From: Owenia fusiformis
Lineage: Eukaryota > Annelida > Polychaeta > Sabellida > Oweniidae
Direction: 5' to 3'
NCBI GenBank assembly: GCA_903813345.2
Contig: CAIIXF020000002.1
Span: forward strand, 11,864,150-11,928,149
DNA length: 64,000 bases
Made by a program: the position numbers and the translations under genes. The notes beneath the pieces were generated by a model that saw only the letters and a program-made list of their open reading frames with translations, searched no databases and was not told where the DNA came from. Shown piece by piece: positions 34,157 through 48,700 of the stretch (position 1 is the stretch's first letter; each line of letters opens with the position of its first letter).

Positions 34157-35620
34157 CGCCTAACCACCGTTACCGTACAGCGTCAAAAAATAGCGGAGTA
34201 CGGTTTTCCGTACGGTGACGCAAATTATGACAAGGGTTTTAAAATTAATTTGATGAAAACAAATACAATTTCATGTGAAGTAAAAACAGAATTCTCTTAG
34301 AAATGGTTTTAACTTTCTAATTATGATGAACGTTTTACGAGCACTGTTCGGAATTTTTCTGAGTGAATCGGCCCACATATAATCGACTGAAGTGAAAAAT
34401 GTTTTTTTTTCATATTTCGTTTGGTTATTATTTTCCCTGCCATCTGAGAGTCTGGATTATTTTTATGAGAACATGTATTTGTGAACTACACATTTTAGAA
34501 CGGGCGAAGATTCAGCAAATAACCATTCATTGTGTATATTTGAAAAAGATCAGATTTGTACGGTGACGCACCAGCTGTGCGGTGACGATTCATTATAATT
34601 TGTGAGATGTAATATAAAAAACTCTTTATTTACTTCGAATCGCATAAGTTTTGGTGTGAACGTTCAAATGTTGATCCAACCAAAATCCCTCGTATAAATG
34701 TTGTCAAACTGATCAGTATCAAGCGAAAGTTACTGCAGTCACCTTTGCATTTAAGATGGGGACAGGAAGTGTCGATTTCGATATTTTTAGTTTTCATCGA
34801 ATTAAACTTCTTTATAGTTGGCCTAATGCTTTGATGAACTAAATCAGACTAAGCTTATATGAAATGGAAACTCTGGAGTATGATCATTTTACGTTCATAT
34901 ATAGTGCATGGGCGATATTTTCCACCGCTTAATGGAAGCTTGGTGGAAATGTACGATACGGTAAGGATCATGAAACCAAAAAAGCTATTTGTTAATGTTT
35001 TATTTTAAACAAGTGATGTTACAAGTTAATATCATCTTGCACGTGTGACTTTTTAGGATGAAAGATGCAATATCTTGCATGGGGTAAAGATGGCTCTATT
35101 GGCTATATTTGTTAGGCATATGAGAAAAGCCTGGTTTAGTTCAAATATCAAAGCATTATGTCAAAAAACGTTCAAATAGTTAATTCAATGAAAACTAAAA
35201 ATATAGTAATTAATACTGTCCGCGAAGGTGATGGCCGTAACCTTCACGTGATACTTACCAGTGATAATGTGCATGTAGATGTGACACTTCTTTACCTCTT
35301 GTTTGAACAGTAAGGCTTATTTAATCCTTGTTACCAGAAATGAATGGAAACAAATACATATTCTCATAAAAATAATCAATACCCCCAGAGGGCAGGGAAA
35401 ATAATAACCGAACGAAAAGTAAAAAAAATTCTCGGGTCGATTATGTGGGCCGATTCACTCTGAAAAAATCCGAGCAGTGGTCGAAAAACCTTTATCATAA
35501 TTAGAAAGCTAAAACCACTTTTAAGAGAATGCTGTTTTTATTACACCCGAAATCGTTTTTTCATCTAATCAATTTTTAAAACCCTCGTACGGTGACGCCT
35601 GCTTAAGCGATGGTTAGGCG
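34157..35620. mobile_element. 1.46-kb foldback element with CGCCTAACCA ends
   Basis: The left half and the right half are reverse complements for hundreds of bases, centred near 34,888. Outer ends are CGCCTAACCACCG and TGGTTAGGCG reversed. Shared inner blocks include GGGTTTTAAAA, the GTGGGCCGATTCA region and GGTTATTATTTTCCCTGCC. TACGGTGACGC recurs near 34213, 34560 and 35587. No coding content. It lies between the complete MATE gene and its downstream partial paralogue. Confidence 0.85.
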
Positions 35621-36001
35621 TGAATATGCCAAAAATCAAATTAAATTACGTATTGTTAATGTTTTTACAAAATCAAAAAGTCCAGCTGGACGTTTGCGTA
35701 TTTGAATTTTGTGTTCAATGGACTACTAGTATGGCATATTGGCGGCTCTTTGATGGCTGTCGACGTTTTGATACTCTTGCTTTATTAACTGTGTATTCAA
35801 TCCGTTTCACATCTTTTGGGAATGAAACGACCATACTGTATGAGTAGTAGTGTTTACAAGTATTTTCAATAGTAAGGATATTAGAAGGCATTCTTAGTTT
35901 ATTTTTCTAATTCTACATATACATGTATTGTAATAACTTCTTCATCAAAGTCTGGGTATTGGGGGTTGTTTCTTCATGTTAGTACTATTCTTAGATGTTT
36001 C

Positions 36002-36007
36002 TTTATT
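36002..36007 (-). terminator. Candidate polyadenylation signal of the MATE gene
   Basis: AATAAA on the minus strand, about 350 bp beyond the stop codon at 36358. Another lies at about 35899. The choice between them is a guess. Confidence 0.35.
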
Positions 36008-36357
36008 CAACATCAAATAGATTAAACTAAAGAAATGTCAAACTTTAATACCAATATCTTATAAGGTATATACATGTTCCGGAAAATCAAATACATAAAA
36101 CTGAATAATGTTTTTGATAATATTCTGACTGCTTGCAACACAACATTATATGCAGGCTCAACTGGATAGTTTCAAACAATTCCATTTCATCGTGTACAAC
36201 GGTTTGTTATATTTCAAAATAAAAACATTTTAAGTAATATGTCTAATCACAAAAAACAGTCAAGTTTTCCCCAATGTTAACACCTTTACTGCAAGACGCC
36301 ACTCACTCCAATCATGTTATTTGTATAATTTCATTGTTGATAAATGGGGACAAATCC

Positions 36358-36728
36358 TTAAGTCACCATTTTTGTCATATTTGGAAATATAGTGGTCGTC
36401 TCCATGGTAACATTACATATTGGCATTGTCGTGTTAGGTAAAGGTCCTTTGCCATCCCATGGTACACATAACATAGTCAATTCCTCCGGGTATTTGACAA
36501 CAAGTCTAATGAGCACTCCTATACCGACTATAAACAGACATATAAGCACTGTTATCCCTCTTCGACACAACAATGCAGCGTTCGTGAGTTCACCAGTATG
36601 TTCAAGTTTTTCTAAATCAATTGGTGCATTCTCTACAGTGTATGAAGTTGAGAATTGTCTATTGAGTCTGTTTGACCTGATGGAGTTGCCACTCTGCTCA
36701 AAGCTTCTTTCTTTGTTACTTAGTAGTG
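36358..36728 (-). CDS. SLC47A-like: MATE exon 17 (last; TM13 and tail)
   Basis: 371 nt, enters in phase 1 after TTTCAG and ends at the stop. It encodes residues 482-604: a polar cytosolic stretch, CRRG and a hydrophobic helix (about 540-558, ITVLICLFIVGIGVLIRL), then a tail of about 45 residues with three N-glycosylation sequons (N580, N587, N598) and two cysteines. The predicted outside location of the C-terminus after TM13 agrees with the vertebrate MATE topology; the long glycosylated tail is unlike the very short human one. Confidence 0.92.
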
Positions 36729-39700
36729 CTGAAATAGCATATGTCATATATAGTTATGTATCAATATCAATTTGAAATGATATCAAGTTATAAGTTTACT
36801 TTTCATTCTTTTTAATTTATTGTATTGTACCTGTAGTTTCAGATGATTTATCGGTGTCCAGTATTGTTGTTTGGTTGTACATTGTGTCATCGTCTGTCAT
36901 CACACCTCCTCTCTCCTGCGCCTTAAAAACATGGTAATAGTTGAAGGATGAACGATTTTGCATTTCAAAATGGATTTTTATCTGCCCTGCCTTTTTGTTG
37001 TTTCGGTTGCTACAGCAACCATAACTCTGGCCAATCAAATGGGTAAAAGCTCGAAATCTATAGAATAAAGGTAAAAAGGTTTGAGTTATAAGCTCCCCAA
37101 ATTTCATCAAGATTGGTGCAACATTAAGAAAGTTATATTTCACCTTATTTATTGGACACCATTGTTACTCAAAGCAATTATCATATATTTGTGTTGTAAA
37201 AGTAGTGTACCTAATTAGTATGCAGTTTCAACATACATTGAATTGTGTCATTTTGAAACGAAAACTTAATAAATGTATCTATAAAATGTAACGAATCTTA
37301 TGTCAAATGATATGTAATAGTCCTTAAGTTTGCTGGATTGGTACAAGTCCATCAGTACATGGGTACCATTACATACACTACCATAGTATATCGGGAAAAA
37401 TGTGTATCCTCCTTGGTTCCTGCGGTCCCCCGGAAGATAACACATTTCCCTCGAGATAAACACTGTATCTAAAACCTCCCAGTACATAACCCTTATATGC
37501 TGCCATCAAAATAGCGCTCATTAAATGTCGTCGATATCAACACACATTTGGCACACTTTACAATTACAGGTTTGAAATATCAATTATCGTATATAGGCCA
37601 ATCGATAGCCTTCGTGGTTTTGTGGAAATTACACAAATCCTTCTAATTCTTTAGTATCAGTTGGAAGTATTTTACTCAAATAACATGTACATAACATGTA
37701 TGGGATAATAATGAAATATATTACCTGTTTTGCGGCATTGTCCCAGTTAGTGAAGCATACTATCAAGACTAGAGTACTGGATACAAGAATAAGACCTAGC
37801 GTCAACCCCCACCACAGACCTTAAACACAACAAAGCGACACATATATTACGGTAGTTATACATCAACATAGACTAGGCTATTCAATGCTTTCAGATTTAC
37901 CTCACATATTTCATTAAAAAGAACAAAACCACATTTATCTTTATTATTGAATGAAAGGATATATCCCTTGGACGATGGGCTTTCAAATCTTATTGAAAGC
38001 TCATGCTTGGACAGACTTTAATTTTTCAAATGTTTCACATATTGATATCATGCCATTGCCATTTGCACATATTGATCATGATAGACATACTCGTACCTGC
38101 CGCCCTTAAATTAGTAAGGAACATGAGTGGTATTCCTATAGGTAGAGCTATGATATAGTAGCCTATAAACATTGCTATTGCCCCTGGTAGCTGCCTTCCT
38201 GATCCTCGTATAGCTCCTTGAGCAACAGCCTAAAAATTGCCAAAAGTTAATCCAGCGATTGAGGTCAACCAATTGTAGGATCAGAGGTGGAACAGGTGAT
38301 CCCAGTTCAGTCATATCTATTTTTATCCAATGGATACTAATATTTATGGGGATAACGACACAAGATAATTTTGGTATGCGCCACTAAAATCGTATCCGAC
38401 TCATATGACGTCTTAAATACATGTATAGTATCCGCCAGATACGGTTTTTTCATTAGTTTTAAATTTGGCGCCCAATAACCGCTTGTCTGTTTGATCTGCA
38501 ACAATATAGTTCCAAGATTATGTGCTCTGTAAAAATGAGTTAATTTTTTTCATGTAATCAATACTAATCATTTTTTTAAAATATGTCCACAGAAAATAAG
38601 ATGTTAAAATAGAAAAGAACTAGAAAACAACAACTTTTAAGTCAAATTATCTACACAAAATAGCGATCATAGAATAAATATGATATCCTATGCTTTTCTC
38701 GGGCTATCATTTTTCTCCACTCTTGGATATCGCCGATCTCAACTCCTGGATAAAAATGGTATCCCTCAAAAATCATAGGATATCTTCTGTTTATGATGTT
38801 AACAAATTCGGGATATTTGATTGAAAGGTGAACAACTCACAGACAAAAGGTTGTGGTGCTTGTACAACTATACAAGTGCGCACATAGAATAACACTCGAC
38901 GGGGAGATCCGTTGGTCTATTTGGATGGTTACATGCGTAAATTACCACCGGCAATTACGGGATATATACTCATCTCCATTGGTAGAAAAATACAATGCAA
39001 TACAATACAATATAATATAACAGGGATTAAGTGTGCGGTATGTTTTTTCTACCCTCCTACTTTATGGGGCGGAAATATGTAAGATCATTTATTTGCTTTT
39101 ATAAATACAAACAGTTATGATATTTGTTTGATCATCCATTTAAATTTGATTTGACCAAGGCCGTCTTTTTATTTTTTTAGTTTAAAACATATCTGGCATT
39201 CAGATTACGTTTCTTGATGTTGAAAGCATTATGTTTGCCATTCTGGATGACGCTAATTCTAGTTTTTTTTCATCCTCACACCGGAATACCCCGACAACGG
39301 TAAAGTCAGACACATCCACCATAGTCCGTTGTCAAATCTTACCATATGCCGTTGTCTTTATAAATTATTTCAAATTCAGATTCCGTTGTCATTGACGATA
39401 TCGAAGACATTATATTGTAGCAATTCACGAACCCATTTGATAAAAATTGGGATTTCATATGATACATCATTACAAGAGATTAATACATGCACAGAAATAG
39501 CGACGATAAAGTTCCATGAAACGAGGACCAAGTGATTTAAGAGTTGAAGCGACGGTTATGTCCGCCATTTGTGACAACGGTATCTGACTTTACCGTTGTC
39601 AGGGTATTCCGGTGTGATCCTGCTGTGGACTAATGATTATTCAATATATCATCTATTATTAACATATACACTTAGAAATGAAGTTAATAAATTTAATAAC

Positions 39701-42700
39701 TTACACAGTTGCCGTCGAAAAACTGATAAAGGGCAATAATTGGCAGCAAGTTAGCAGATATCTCTATGACGTCACTGAAAGAAACATTAAGACAGAATGA
39801 AGTATTTTTCGTTAAAGATTCAAAAAAGCATTTAAGGACAATAAGCTCTAGGAGTCGTGAAAATGCAATTTAGCCATTTGATTGTTTGGTATCGTGCTGT
39901 TTTGGCCATAAAGTTATTCATAAAATATCGTCTTACTTATCATCCGTGAAAGCCCTTGGAATGTAGAAGCGTAGCGACACAAATATGAGACCGACTGTTA
40001 TGGAACAAACCCCTGCAAACAATAAATGTAATTGGAAGAAAAGAAAAGTGTTTTTAAATAATAATTAAATAAAAATTCACACTTGAAATGGACCTTATTC
40101 CAAGTCGACCTGCAATTTATGTCAACATTTATTTGAATTGACAAGATCATTGAAGGAAATCCTCTCAGAATGGCATTACATTGTGTGTACAATAACGTTA
40201 TTAATCACGACTTAATTATCTAGAAAAGATATACTTACAAACCATGGTAGTGCAAACCCTGAAGCTTTGTACAGCGTAAGACGGGAGATCAGACCCTAAG
40301 TATTGTCCCACCCGTATACTGCATGCTATGCCTAAGCCGAGGGGAATCTACAATGATATACAATTAGATATGTACATCATTACTTATAATTTATATACAA
40401 TTGGATAAATTAATTTGGATAGGTTAATAGGTAGAAAATAAAACAGTAAGACATCCACATACAAAATGGCTATCAAAATAATCACAATAATTTGTGTTTC
40501 TTTTATAAGTATAAAAACAACTAAATATTTCTTCTTTGACCAATAAAAACCTTTAAGGATATTCTATATTTATTATTTAGATTTTATAATGAAATAGTTT
40601 TATTCAAGTTCTTATGTTTACTTTTAACATTTAATGAAACTAAGGAAAAGGCCTTACGATATGTCGTATAGAAAGCCGTGCATTATGATAAATAAACTGG
40701 GAAAAGCTACATGTATGCAGCACACAAGGTTATAAAGAAAAGCTTGGAAGGAAGAAGCATGAATTGTTATATAGAAAGAAAGCAAAATGCATACAGTACA
40801 TTTCGAGAAATAATCATTTTGAACTATAGCTATTCAATGGATCAGAGACATATATGTCTCTGAATGGACTAAATATGAGCTCTGATCTGCGATATCACTA
40901 AGCAGAATAAAATATAAATAGAGACTTGAAAACATATGATATTAATAACAACATAGACTATGTTAATGAACATTATATAATTTTGCATGAATAGTCTTGC
41001 CTCGGGACTGTGTAGCCCCCCCCCCTTACACAGTCTCATGTTGGGTTGGGAAGGTGAAGTACAAAAGAGATGCACAGGCATGAAGCAAGACACTACATAC
41101 AAATTATTTGCAGATTACAACGTGCGTTAGACAGAGCTGCCCTTGTATTGTGAGTTACATGTTATATCACATTTATATTTCTGTACACCTAAAATATAAG
41201 CTATTGGTTTTGATTATCATAACAATCAAAATAAAAAATAGAACTGATAATGACAAAATCTGAAGCATTACAATTTGCTACAACAAAATAATCGAATCCC
41301 AAATATTTGACTTTAAGCACCAAAATCTTACATTATATGCAAAACCGTCCAATTCGACTGCAATCCCATTAGTGCTTTGGTTGTTCAAATCGATCATCCC
41401 TAAAGTATTTCATTAATTAAAAGCCTATATATGTGTAACTCAAATATTTTAATAATTAAGCAAATATAGACGTTGTTTCATACAGTGTCACGTATTAGCA
41501 GGAGTTATCATATGCATTTAAATTACTCAACATTGATGGAATATAATGTATATAAACAATGAATGCTTATATTTCCTTCATTTTGTACAAATTGGAATTA
41601 TCTAAAACCATCAAGTATTATTGAAACATTTGAAAGGATGATCCATGCTTTGTCCAAGAAAATGAAATACTAAATAATAATTATGCAATAATTGGATTTA
41701 TGAAATTATGAACAGTTTGTTGAGGGGAGTAGTACATATGAAAGTATGAAGTAAGAATGATCCATCCCCTGGACAAATATTACGAGCTAACTGGGACTTC
41801 ATTTTTCCACTAGACTTCAAAGTATGACTGCTGAAAACAACCCACAACCCACCCTTGAACCAAGAAATAACAATTAATAATAAATTAATTGGTTTTATGT
41901 GTTTTTTATGGGAGTTAGTCAATTATAACATTTCAATTCTGAAGATTGCATGTAAACAAAACTGGTTGCCAGGAAATACAGTTCAATGTAGGTCAGCGCG
42001 CATGCGCAGAAAATCATCAATTTCCTTCCATTTTTTATTGAGGCTGGAGGTAGCTCTTGATATCTGAGCGAATCTTGTAAGTATTTACCCGCCAACCCTC
42101 CCCCAAAAAGACCACCCATGAATTATCCCCCAACTAAGGTGAGATCAAGAAAATGGTAAAAGAGATATGGTTAGTAATAAATGAAGGTAAGCAACTAAAA
42201 TAATCACTATTATATTGCTCAAATGTATATCCACATAGACCAAAAATACAAATAAATAGAGAAATAGAGGGTAACGTATATATATGTAGATAACAATCGA
42301 TAAGGTAAGCCGAACAATAAAATATCTAAAGGGCGTATATCCCATCTTAATGTAATAAGAATCAATAGATAATTAGACTAATTAAGCTGTAAGTAATGAA
42401 ACGTATTCCTTTAATTAGGCTAATTAAATTATCATTTAATTGTACTAATTAGGCTCCCTGACGGTAAACTGTTAATAAAAACAAAAATTACAAAACTAGA
42501 AAAAGACAAAACAACTCAGAGCTACGTTTTCATTCAAACGACAGATGTTGTTATTCATATATCATTTTCAAGGCAATAAATAATCACATCGACTAAAAGA
42601 ATTTATGTTCAATTTATAGACTTAATATGGTAATGGAATTGGAGACTGTTTTTTCATCAATTTTCGACTTATTGCAATTGAGGAAAAAAATTAGAAAATT

Positions 42701-45700
42701 TGAAGTAGAAAATGTAACAAGTAACATATCGTTATGTTTTTTCTTTGCAGGTTATGAAAAAGGTTGCCAAACTTATGGAGAGGAGTGTATGTGAGTGTCC
42801 TATTTTCGGTTCACCAAGTATTATATCCAATTAGTTCAGACATTCGTTCATTTCAACAGTGTGTGTCTTACTATTGAGGAATTTTTCAAAGAGAATATTA
42901 AAACGGTTTCATCATATCAATCACTTCTTATCGCAAGAAAGTGTTTTCCGCTCAAGAACCAACACCGGCACAACATTTCCATTTTGATTTATCGGCGTCT
43001 ATCTTTTATCCAAGGAATAGTAGAGTCTGTGGATCGCACAATGCAACATTTCCATTACATTTTAAGTCTGGATTGAAATACTTTATTTACTCGTCACCTA
43101 GATCATTTCATATTTTGAAATAATCACGTCCTCAAACGTTGAAGTCAATTAATGCGTCTTACTTTCATGGTAGATGCTTTTAGGGACTTAAAAGGTTGTG
43201 TTTTATGTGTAATACTTTGCCATCGGATGCCCATGACAGTGTTATTATATGCCCCATTAAAACTGTACTTGGCATTAAGACGGACATAGGAACATTGTTT
43301 ATTATAAAACCATCCACCGGAGTTACGTTCTAGTGCACAGTTGCCATTGGACCATAAATCATTATCTCTGTCATTTGTAGTAAAATTTTGCCCATTTAAG
43401 CCCATACTTTTTTTAATGTTGTTTATGCTATCATTAGCCGTGCCTGAGATGTAGGGTCCAATGGACAATCGGTAATTTTCATTTTCCGAATGAATATAGA
43501 AGGGTTCATAGTACGCATCATACCATGATCCATGATGATCCTGGAGGTCAAACTTGATTCCATATGACCCACTAGCTGTTAAAGAATGGATGTTATCGTT
43601 ACCAAGCCAATGCTCACCATTCAAGTTTCCAAATCCACTCTTATATGCTTTCCATAGTTTATCATAAAATGACACGCTTCCATCAAATCGTTTCTGCAGC
43701 ACGGTCCAGCCACCATCTGTCATATCGCAGAAAACCTCGAAGGCAGGTTTTCGAGGATTCGGCTGAATTGTATATACTCCATTAGATACGTTACAGCTAC
43801 TGGACAGATGGTCTGAACAGTCACGCTTCATTTTGTCTTGTTTCTTGGGGTAGCATTCACTATACAACCATCCATCAACCGAGATTATTAAACCATTTGA
43901 GTTCTGTCTATGGATTAACTCACACGTTTTACTAAGTGGAGAGTAATTGACCGCCTCACAGTCAGCAGATATTTGACACTTTAGTATACAAAATTGTTTC
44001 GTTTCTATGTCACTTAACTGTTTCATGGCATCAACATTTAATTTTTTACCATTGATGATTTTGTAATATTTTGAGATGACGCATCCTTGTATGTTATGAT
44101 GTATTAAAAAGAACATCGCGGTTGTCATAAGTACAACTATTAAACTACAGCACATCATTAACACTTTAAATGTACCGATTTCTCGCTAAATGTGTGTGAG
44201 TTTAAATTATCAGACAAATAATCGTTGCTTGTGTATTTTATACGTTCGCGTATACATTCGGTATATCTGATTTAATCTAGATATTAACTGAAAATTGCAA
44301 ATTGGGATATGACAATCCTTCTACCTGCTTTATAAACATTTGCTAAATAGTAAATAAGCAATCGGTGTAAGGGCAGGTTGGAAACAAACGTTTCGCCATT
44401 TGAGGCAATCAATAATGAATTTCACATTCTCCAATTACGAAGGTATACCGAATAAGTATAATACAAAAATTGCAATTGCAGAGTTGATAATACATTAGTG
44501 CCACACGAACTCTTATATTTTATTTATCATTCATTCTCTTATCAACCTTTGTTGTTAATCTGTTAAAATGAGATGTAAAGTAACGAAACGTTTAACACAC
44601 TTGGCGTGAATATATGAACTATAGATTATAATGAATTACTGGTCTTTAGAGTGTATTTATCAAGCTGATGTGCCTCTCCCTCCTATCTTTGATCAAATGA
44701 ATGCTATTAAATCCCTCGGTTACTTCATTTATAATTAATGATTTTGGCGATATACACTAAGTTGTTAATAATGATTATCAGTAGGCAATAATGAGGATAT
44801 CATTCATTATTACATCACTGTCAAGACAGCAGTTGTATGATTGGTCAAAATCGTGTCACATATCATGGAATATCAAGCGATATTCACTGGTCGTGTCTAT
44901 CAACACTAAATACCCCCGGGTAAGTACCACCCATTGGATTCATTAGAGCTAAATTAATCAAACAATTTAGGCTATCACAACTTTGATTTTAGCAATAAGC
45001 ACCACCCATTGGAGCCATTAGAGCTTAATTAACCAAACAAAGGCTATCACAATTTGATTAATACTAAATACCCCCGGGTAAGTACCACCCATAGGATTCA
45101 TTAGAGCTTAATTAAAGGCTATCACAACTATCTTTAAATGAAATAATTCATGCTATTCGTGAACAATACTAACTCACATTGTATACAAGACCATCAATCT
45201 GCATTACAATACTCTGAGTTCCCTGCTGAGTTAAACCTAAAATACCTGTAAAACACAACTGTTGCTAATGAATAGTTTGTATTAGTCCACATCTCACTGA
45301 TAATATGACTTCGCATTCTCATTTACTACAAAGAAGAATATGTTAGGTGAATTCATTATATCATAGGTTGTATATAGGGAGTAATGTTTCTAGCATAAAT
45401 AGGATAAACTTATTGCTTATTTTGAAAAATACATTGTTTGTAAACATTTCTGCCAACACCTCATGACATCATGAATTTTGGCAAAATATTTTAGCTTATT
45501 TTGGGAAGCAAAGAGTGGCAATGTTTACTGGAATGGTATAATGAGATAAGATGATCAGTTATAAAAATAAGTTCCATTTTTAGCGATCATTGATAATTAA
45601 CTTTGATGAAAATTGCTAGATGTTTCTCAAAGTTAAATAATTGTTAAAACACGTCACGCATCAAATGAACACTATTTTATAAGGTAAAGAAATTAATGAA

Positions 45701-48700
45701 AGAGAGTTTAAATGTGTAAAATGCAGACTTTTAATTAATTAGTAAATAGATTTTTTTCCTGGTTCAATCAGAATTCCAGGGATAGAAACTATGAAACACA
45801 AAATGTATCTAATGTTGATACCGTAGAGTCCATGTGACCATTTTCATCTGGCTGATTCCAAATACCATAAACCTAGAATACTTTTGCAGATGAAGGGACA
45901 TACTTTGGTATCTTATTTGATGCACTATTCGGGCATTGGCGATGCTCTCCCTTTGGACATGCTTTTGGTTGAGGGATATGGGCATGCTCTGCTTTATTTA
46001 AGGCATTAGGCGTTCACTGTTCAGTCTAACATGAATATTTAACATGCTCTGTTTTGCTTTGGCATCAGCCATATATTGCTTTGGTTTTCGGCGAGCCCAA
46101 TCATCTCTTTGAAATGAGAAAGTTACTATTTTGGCTTTAATGGCCAACTTTAATAATGTTGCGGGGGCATACCACCCCCCCCCCCCCCTAGGATGGACCG
46201 AAAAAATGTTTGGGCCTAAAATTAGTGGCCCTTTTGGGACCCTTATTTAGTCGTATCATGTTGTCAGATTTTAAATGACATCAGGACATACTCTTAATGA
46301 GAGGCTATCTATCTGATCGAGGATTCCCTGTGCTCCCAATGTAGCTGCACCGAACACTCCTATAAAAGGAAAACAAAACGGAACTCTAGGAGAGCTTATA
46401 AATAAGGCAGTGGTAGTGATTGATGTCTCTGACACTGCCGCCTCTGTTGGTCTATAGAGACCAATTGAATCATGAGCTCTCAAGAGAATGGGTACTGCTG
46501 TGTGGTTACTATCGTGAACAAAAAAGTCAGTTGTATTCTACGCATGCCTTGGTAATCCAAGATAGAGGGGAGAATAAAGAAGGTAGAAAATATTGTATTT
46601 CATACCTACTGAGGTTCTAGGTACATAACGAGAGGGAACATATTAGTGTATCGGAGCTATCGACAAGAGGTCCGGGACGGGATGGATACAGGCTGTATCC
46701 ATCCTGTCCCACTTTTGAAAAGCAAACTCAGTTTTCGTTTACTTCATTAACGAGATGAAAATTATATTTTAAACTTGTGCTGTTAGTTTTACATTTTGAT
46801 ATCAATTCATTGATCGTTTTTGAAAACCTCAATAGGTATGGAATACATCTGCGTACTGTCGATTTTGGATTAGGGTTTATCGTTCGGTCCACCCTTTTTT
46901 TCTTGGGATAAACCCTGTATCCAAAACCTCCCAGTACATAACCCTCATGTATGATCGGATGGTTTTTAAGTAAATTCTTTAAAAATAGTCATTATTTTCC
47001 AAAAACATATTAGAAAATCAAACTGAATCACTTTTGCTTATCACATGTCGTCTTGCAAAGTTGACAATGATTATTTTCTTGTCCTGCTAGTTAGCCTGAG
47101 GGATCATCCTCAAAGGTACACTTTGTGAACACTAAACCCCCATGTTAGGAATTCTCCATCGTGCATAGCACAATCTTTAAATTGAAGAAAATATGAAAGA
47201 AATGCAGGAGCAGAAACCTGTAAAGCTACATGGTATATGTGCACCCTTATACATCACTAGTGCGTATACTCGACATCCAATCCCTGTTTAAATGGAGGCG
47301 CATGTTTTCGGATTCTCAATTTATAGCGAACTTACATTATTTACGAAAGCACTATTCTGCATTGCAATACTCTGGGTCGCAAGTAGAGAAATATCTAAAA
47401 TACCTGCAGAACAAAAATGACAATATGATACTCTAAGACAGTTAAAAAATAAACACATGATACAACAAGTAGTGACTACTAAGTACTATCTAGTAAATGC
47501 ATTGCGCGTGCTTGCCTATATGTAAATGTCTTACAAACACTAGTTACTACTGAAAACTGTCTAGGGAATACATGTGCGTGCTTGCCTATATGTAATTAAT
47601 GTGGAACAAACTTGGGAATGGATGTGTTTCAGTGTGTGGTCAAAGTTTTAAATCATACATTTTGTTTCCTTACATGATTTAAAGTACGAAACGTTCGATC
47701 AATCAGCGATGATGTAATTTCATCCTTGGATACATACAGTATTGCAGTACGTCAAGACCCTTTTGTGTGCAACAGTTTTTGATAAGGATATGTGTGGATG
47801 AAGCTCTGGTTTGGTGTCTATACAGGGTGGGCTAGAATAATGACCAGTGAATGGAATTTGAGCTTGGCCCACACAACATCTTTGGAATCCAAGCCATGCA
47901 AACATCGAATATAATGTACTTTACATTCCAGGCAATCATGCCAGATTGCATCAAGATCCCCTGGGCAGCGAGGACTGAATTTCCCAACAAACCTAAAGGA
48001 ATATTGCAATGATACAATATAGATATGTCTAGTTGTAGTCTCAGTTGTAATCTACTAAGAGAGGATATTCCTAACTTGGTCTGCAAAACTATCGCAACAA
48101 TGGAACTTAAATAAGTTATTGTAGCAATAGGCCTAACTATCTATATCAAAATTCCCCTGCCGCAACTGTGCTTGCTTCATCGTTAATGGTGCAGCGTACT
48201 GTTTTGAATAATCAACTAACATTATGATGTGCACTTTGGAAAAGGAACTACGGTAACTAATGAAGTGAAGCAAGCCAGATTAAGTGCATTCTAATCTTCA
48301 AGACCGGGCTTCACTGCTAAATTAGCAGCACTGCACTACCCCTGGACCAAGGATGGATTAAGCGACAAATTAAAGTGTGCTAAATGAAATCCTAAGCAAT
48401 TATATCAATACAGTTTGAACCTGATATGCAAATGCATCCGCCTGTATTTGGATTCCTTGGGCCGCCAAAGTCTGTGTACCTAGTAATCCTACATGGAATG
48501 AAAATAAAATGGATGTTCAACGTTTCAATCAGTAGCGGCCCATCTTGATTCACAACTTCAGTCAAATCATTGCGGTAGCTATAAACGTATCCATGGACAT
48601 TCATGGTGTATCTTTAGCTATCTTCTTGTTTATATGTATTGACCTGATGAAAACAATATCCTTTAATAGTGGGTGCTCAATCGGTACCCTTTGGAACCAC

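Noticed and set aside
36817-37143. 108-codon minus-strand open frame
   Set aside because: Only its last third is coding (MATE exon 16 begins at 36921). The rest is intron read through the acceptor.
42360-42460. AT-rich TTAATTAGGCTAATTAAA-type inverted blocks near cassette 8, considered as RNA pairing guides for exon choice
   Set aside because: Too simple in composition to separate from chance by eye. It needs a pairing search across all cassette introns.
46271-46483. 70-codon minus-strand open frame
   Set aside because: It merely reads through MATE cassette 6 (46292-46359) into flanking intron on both sides. The real coding unit is the 68-nt cassette.
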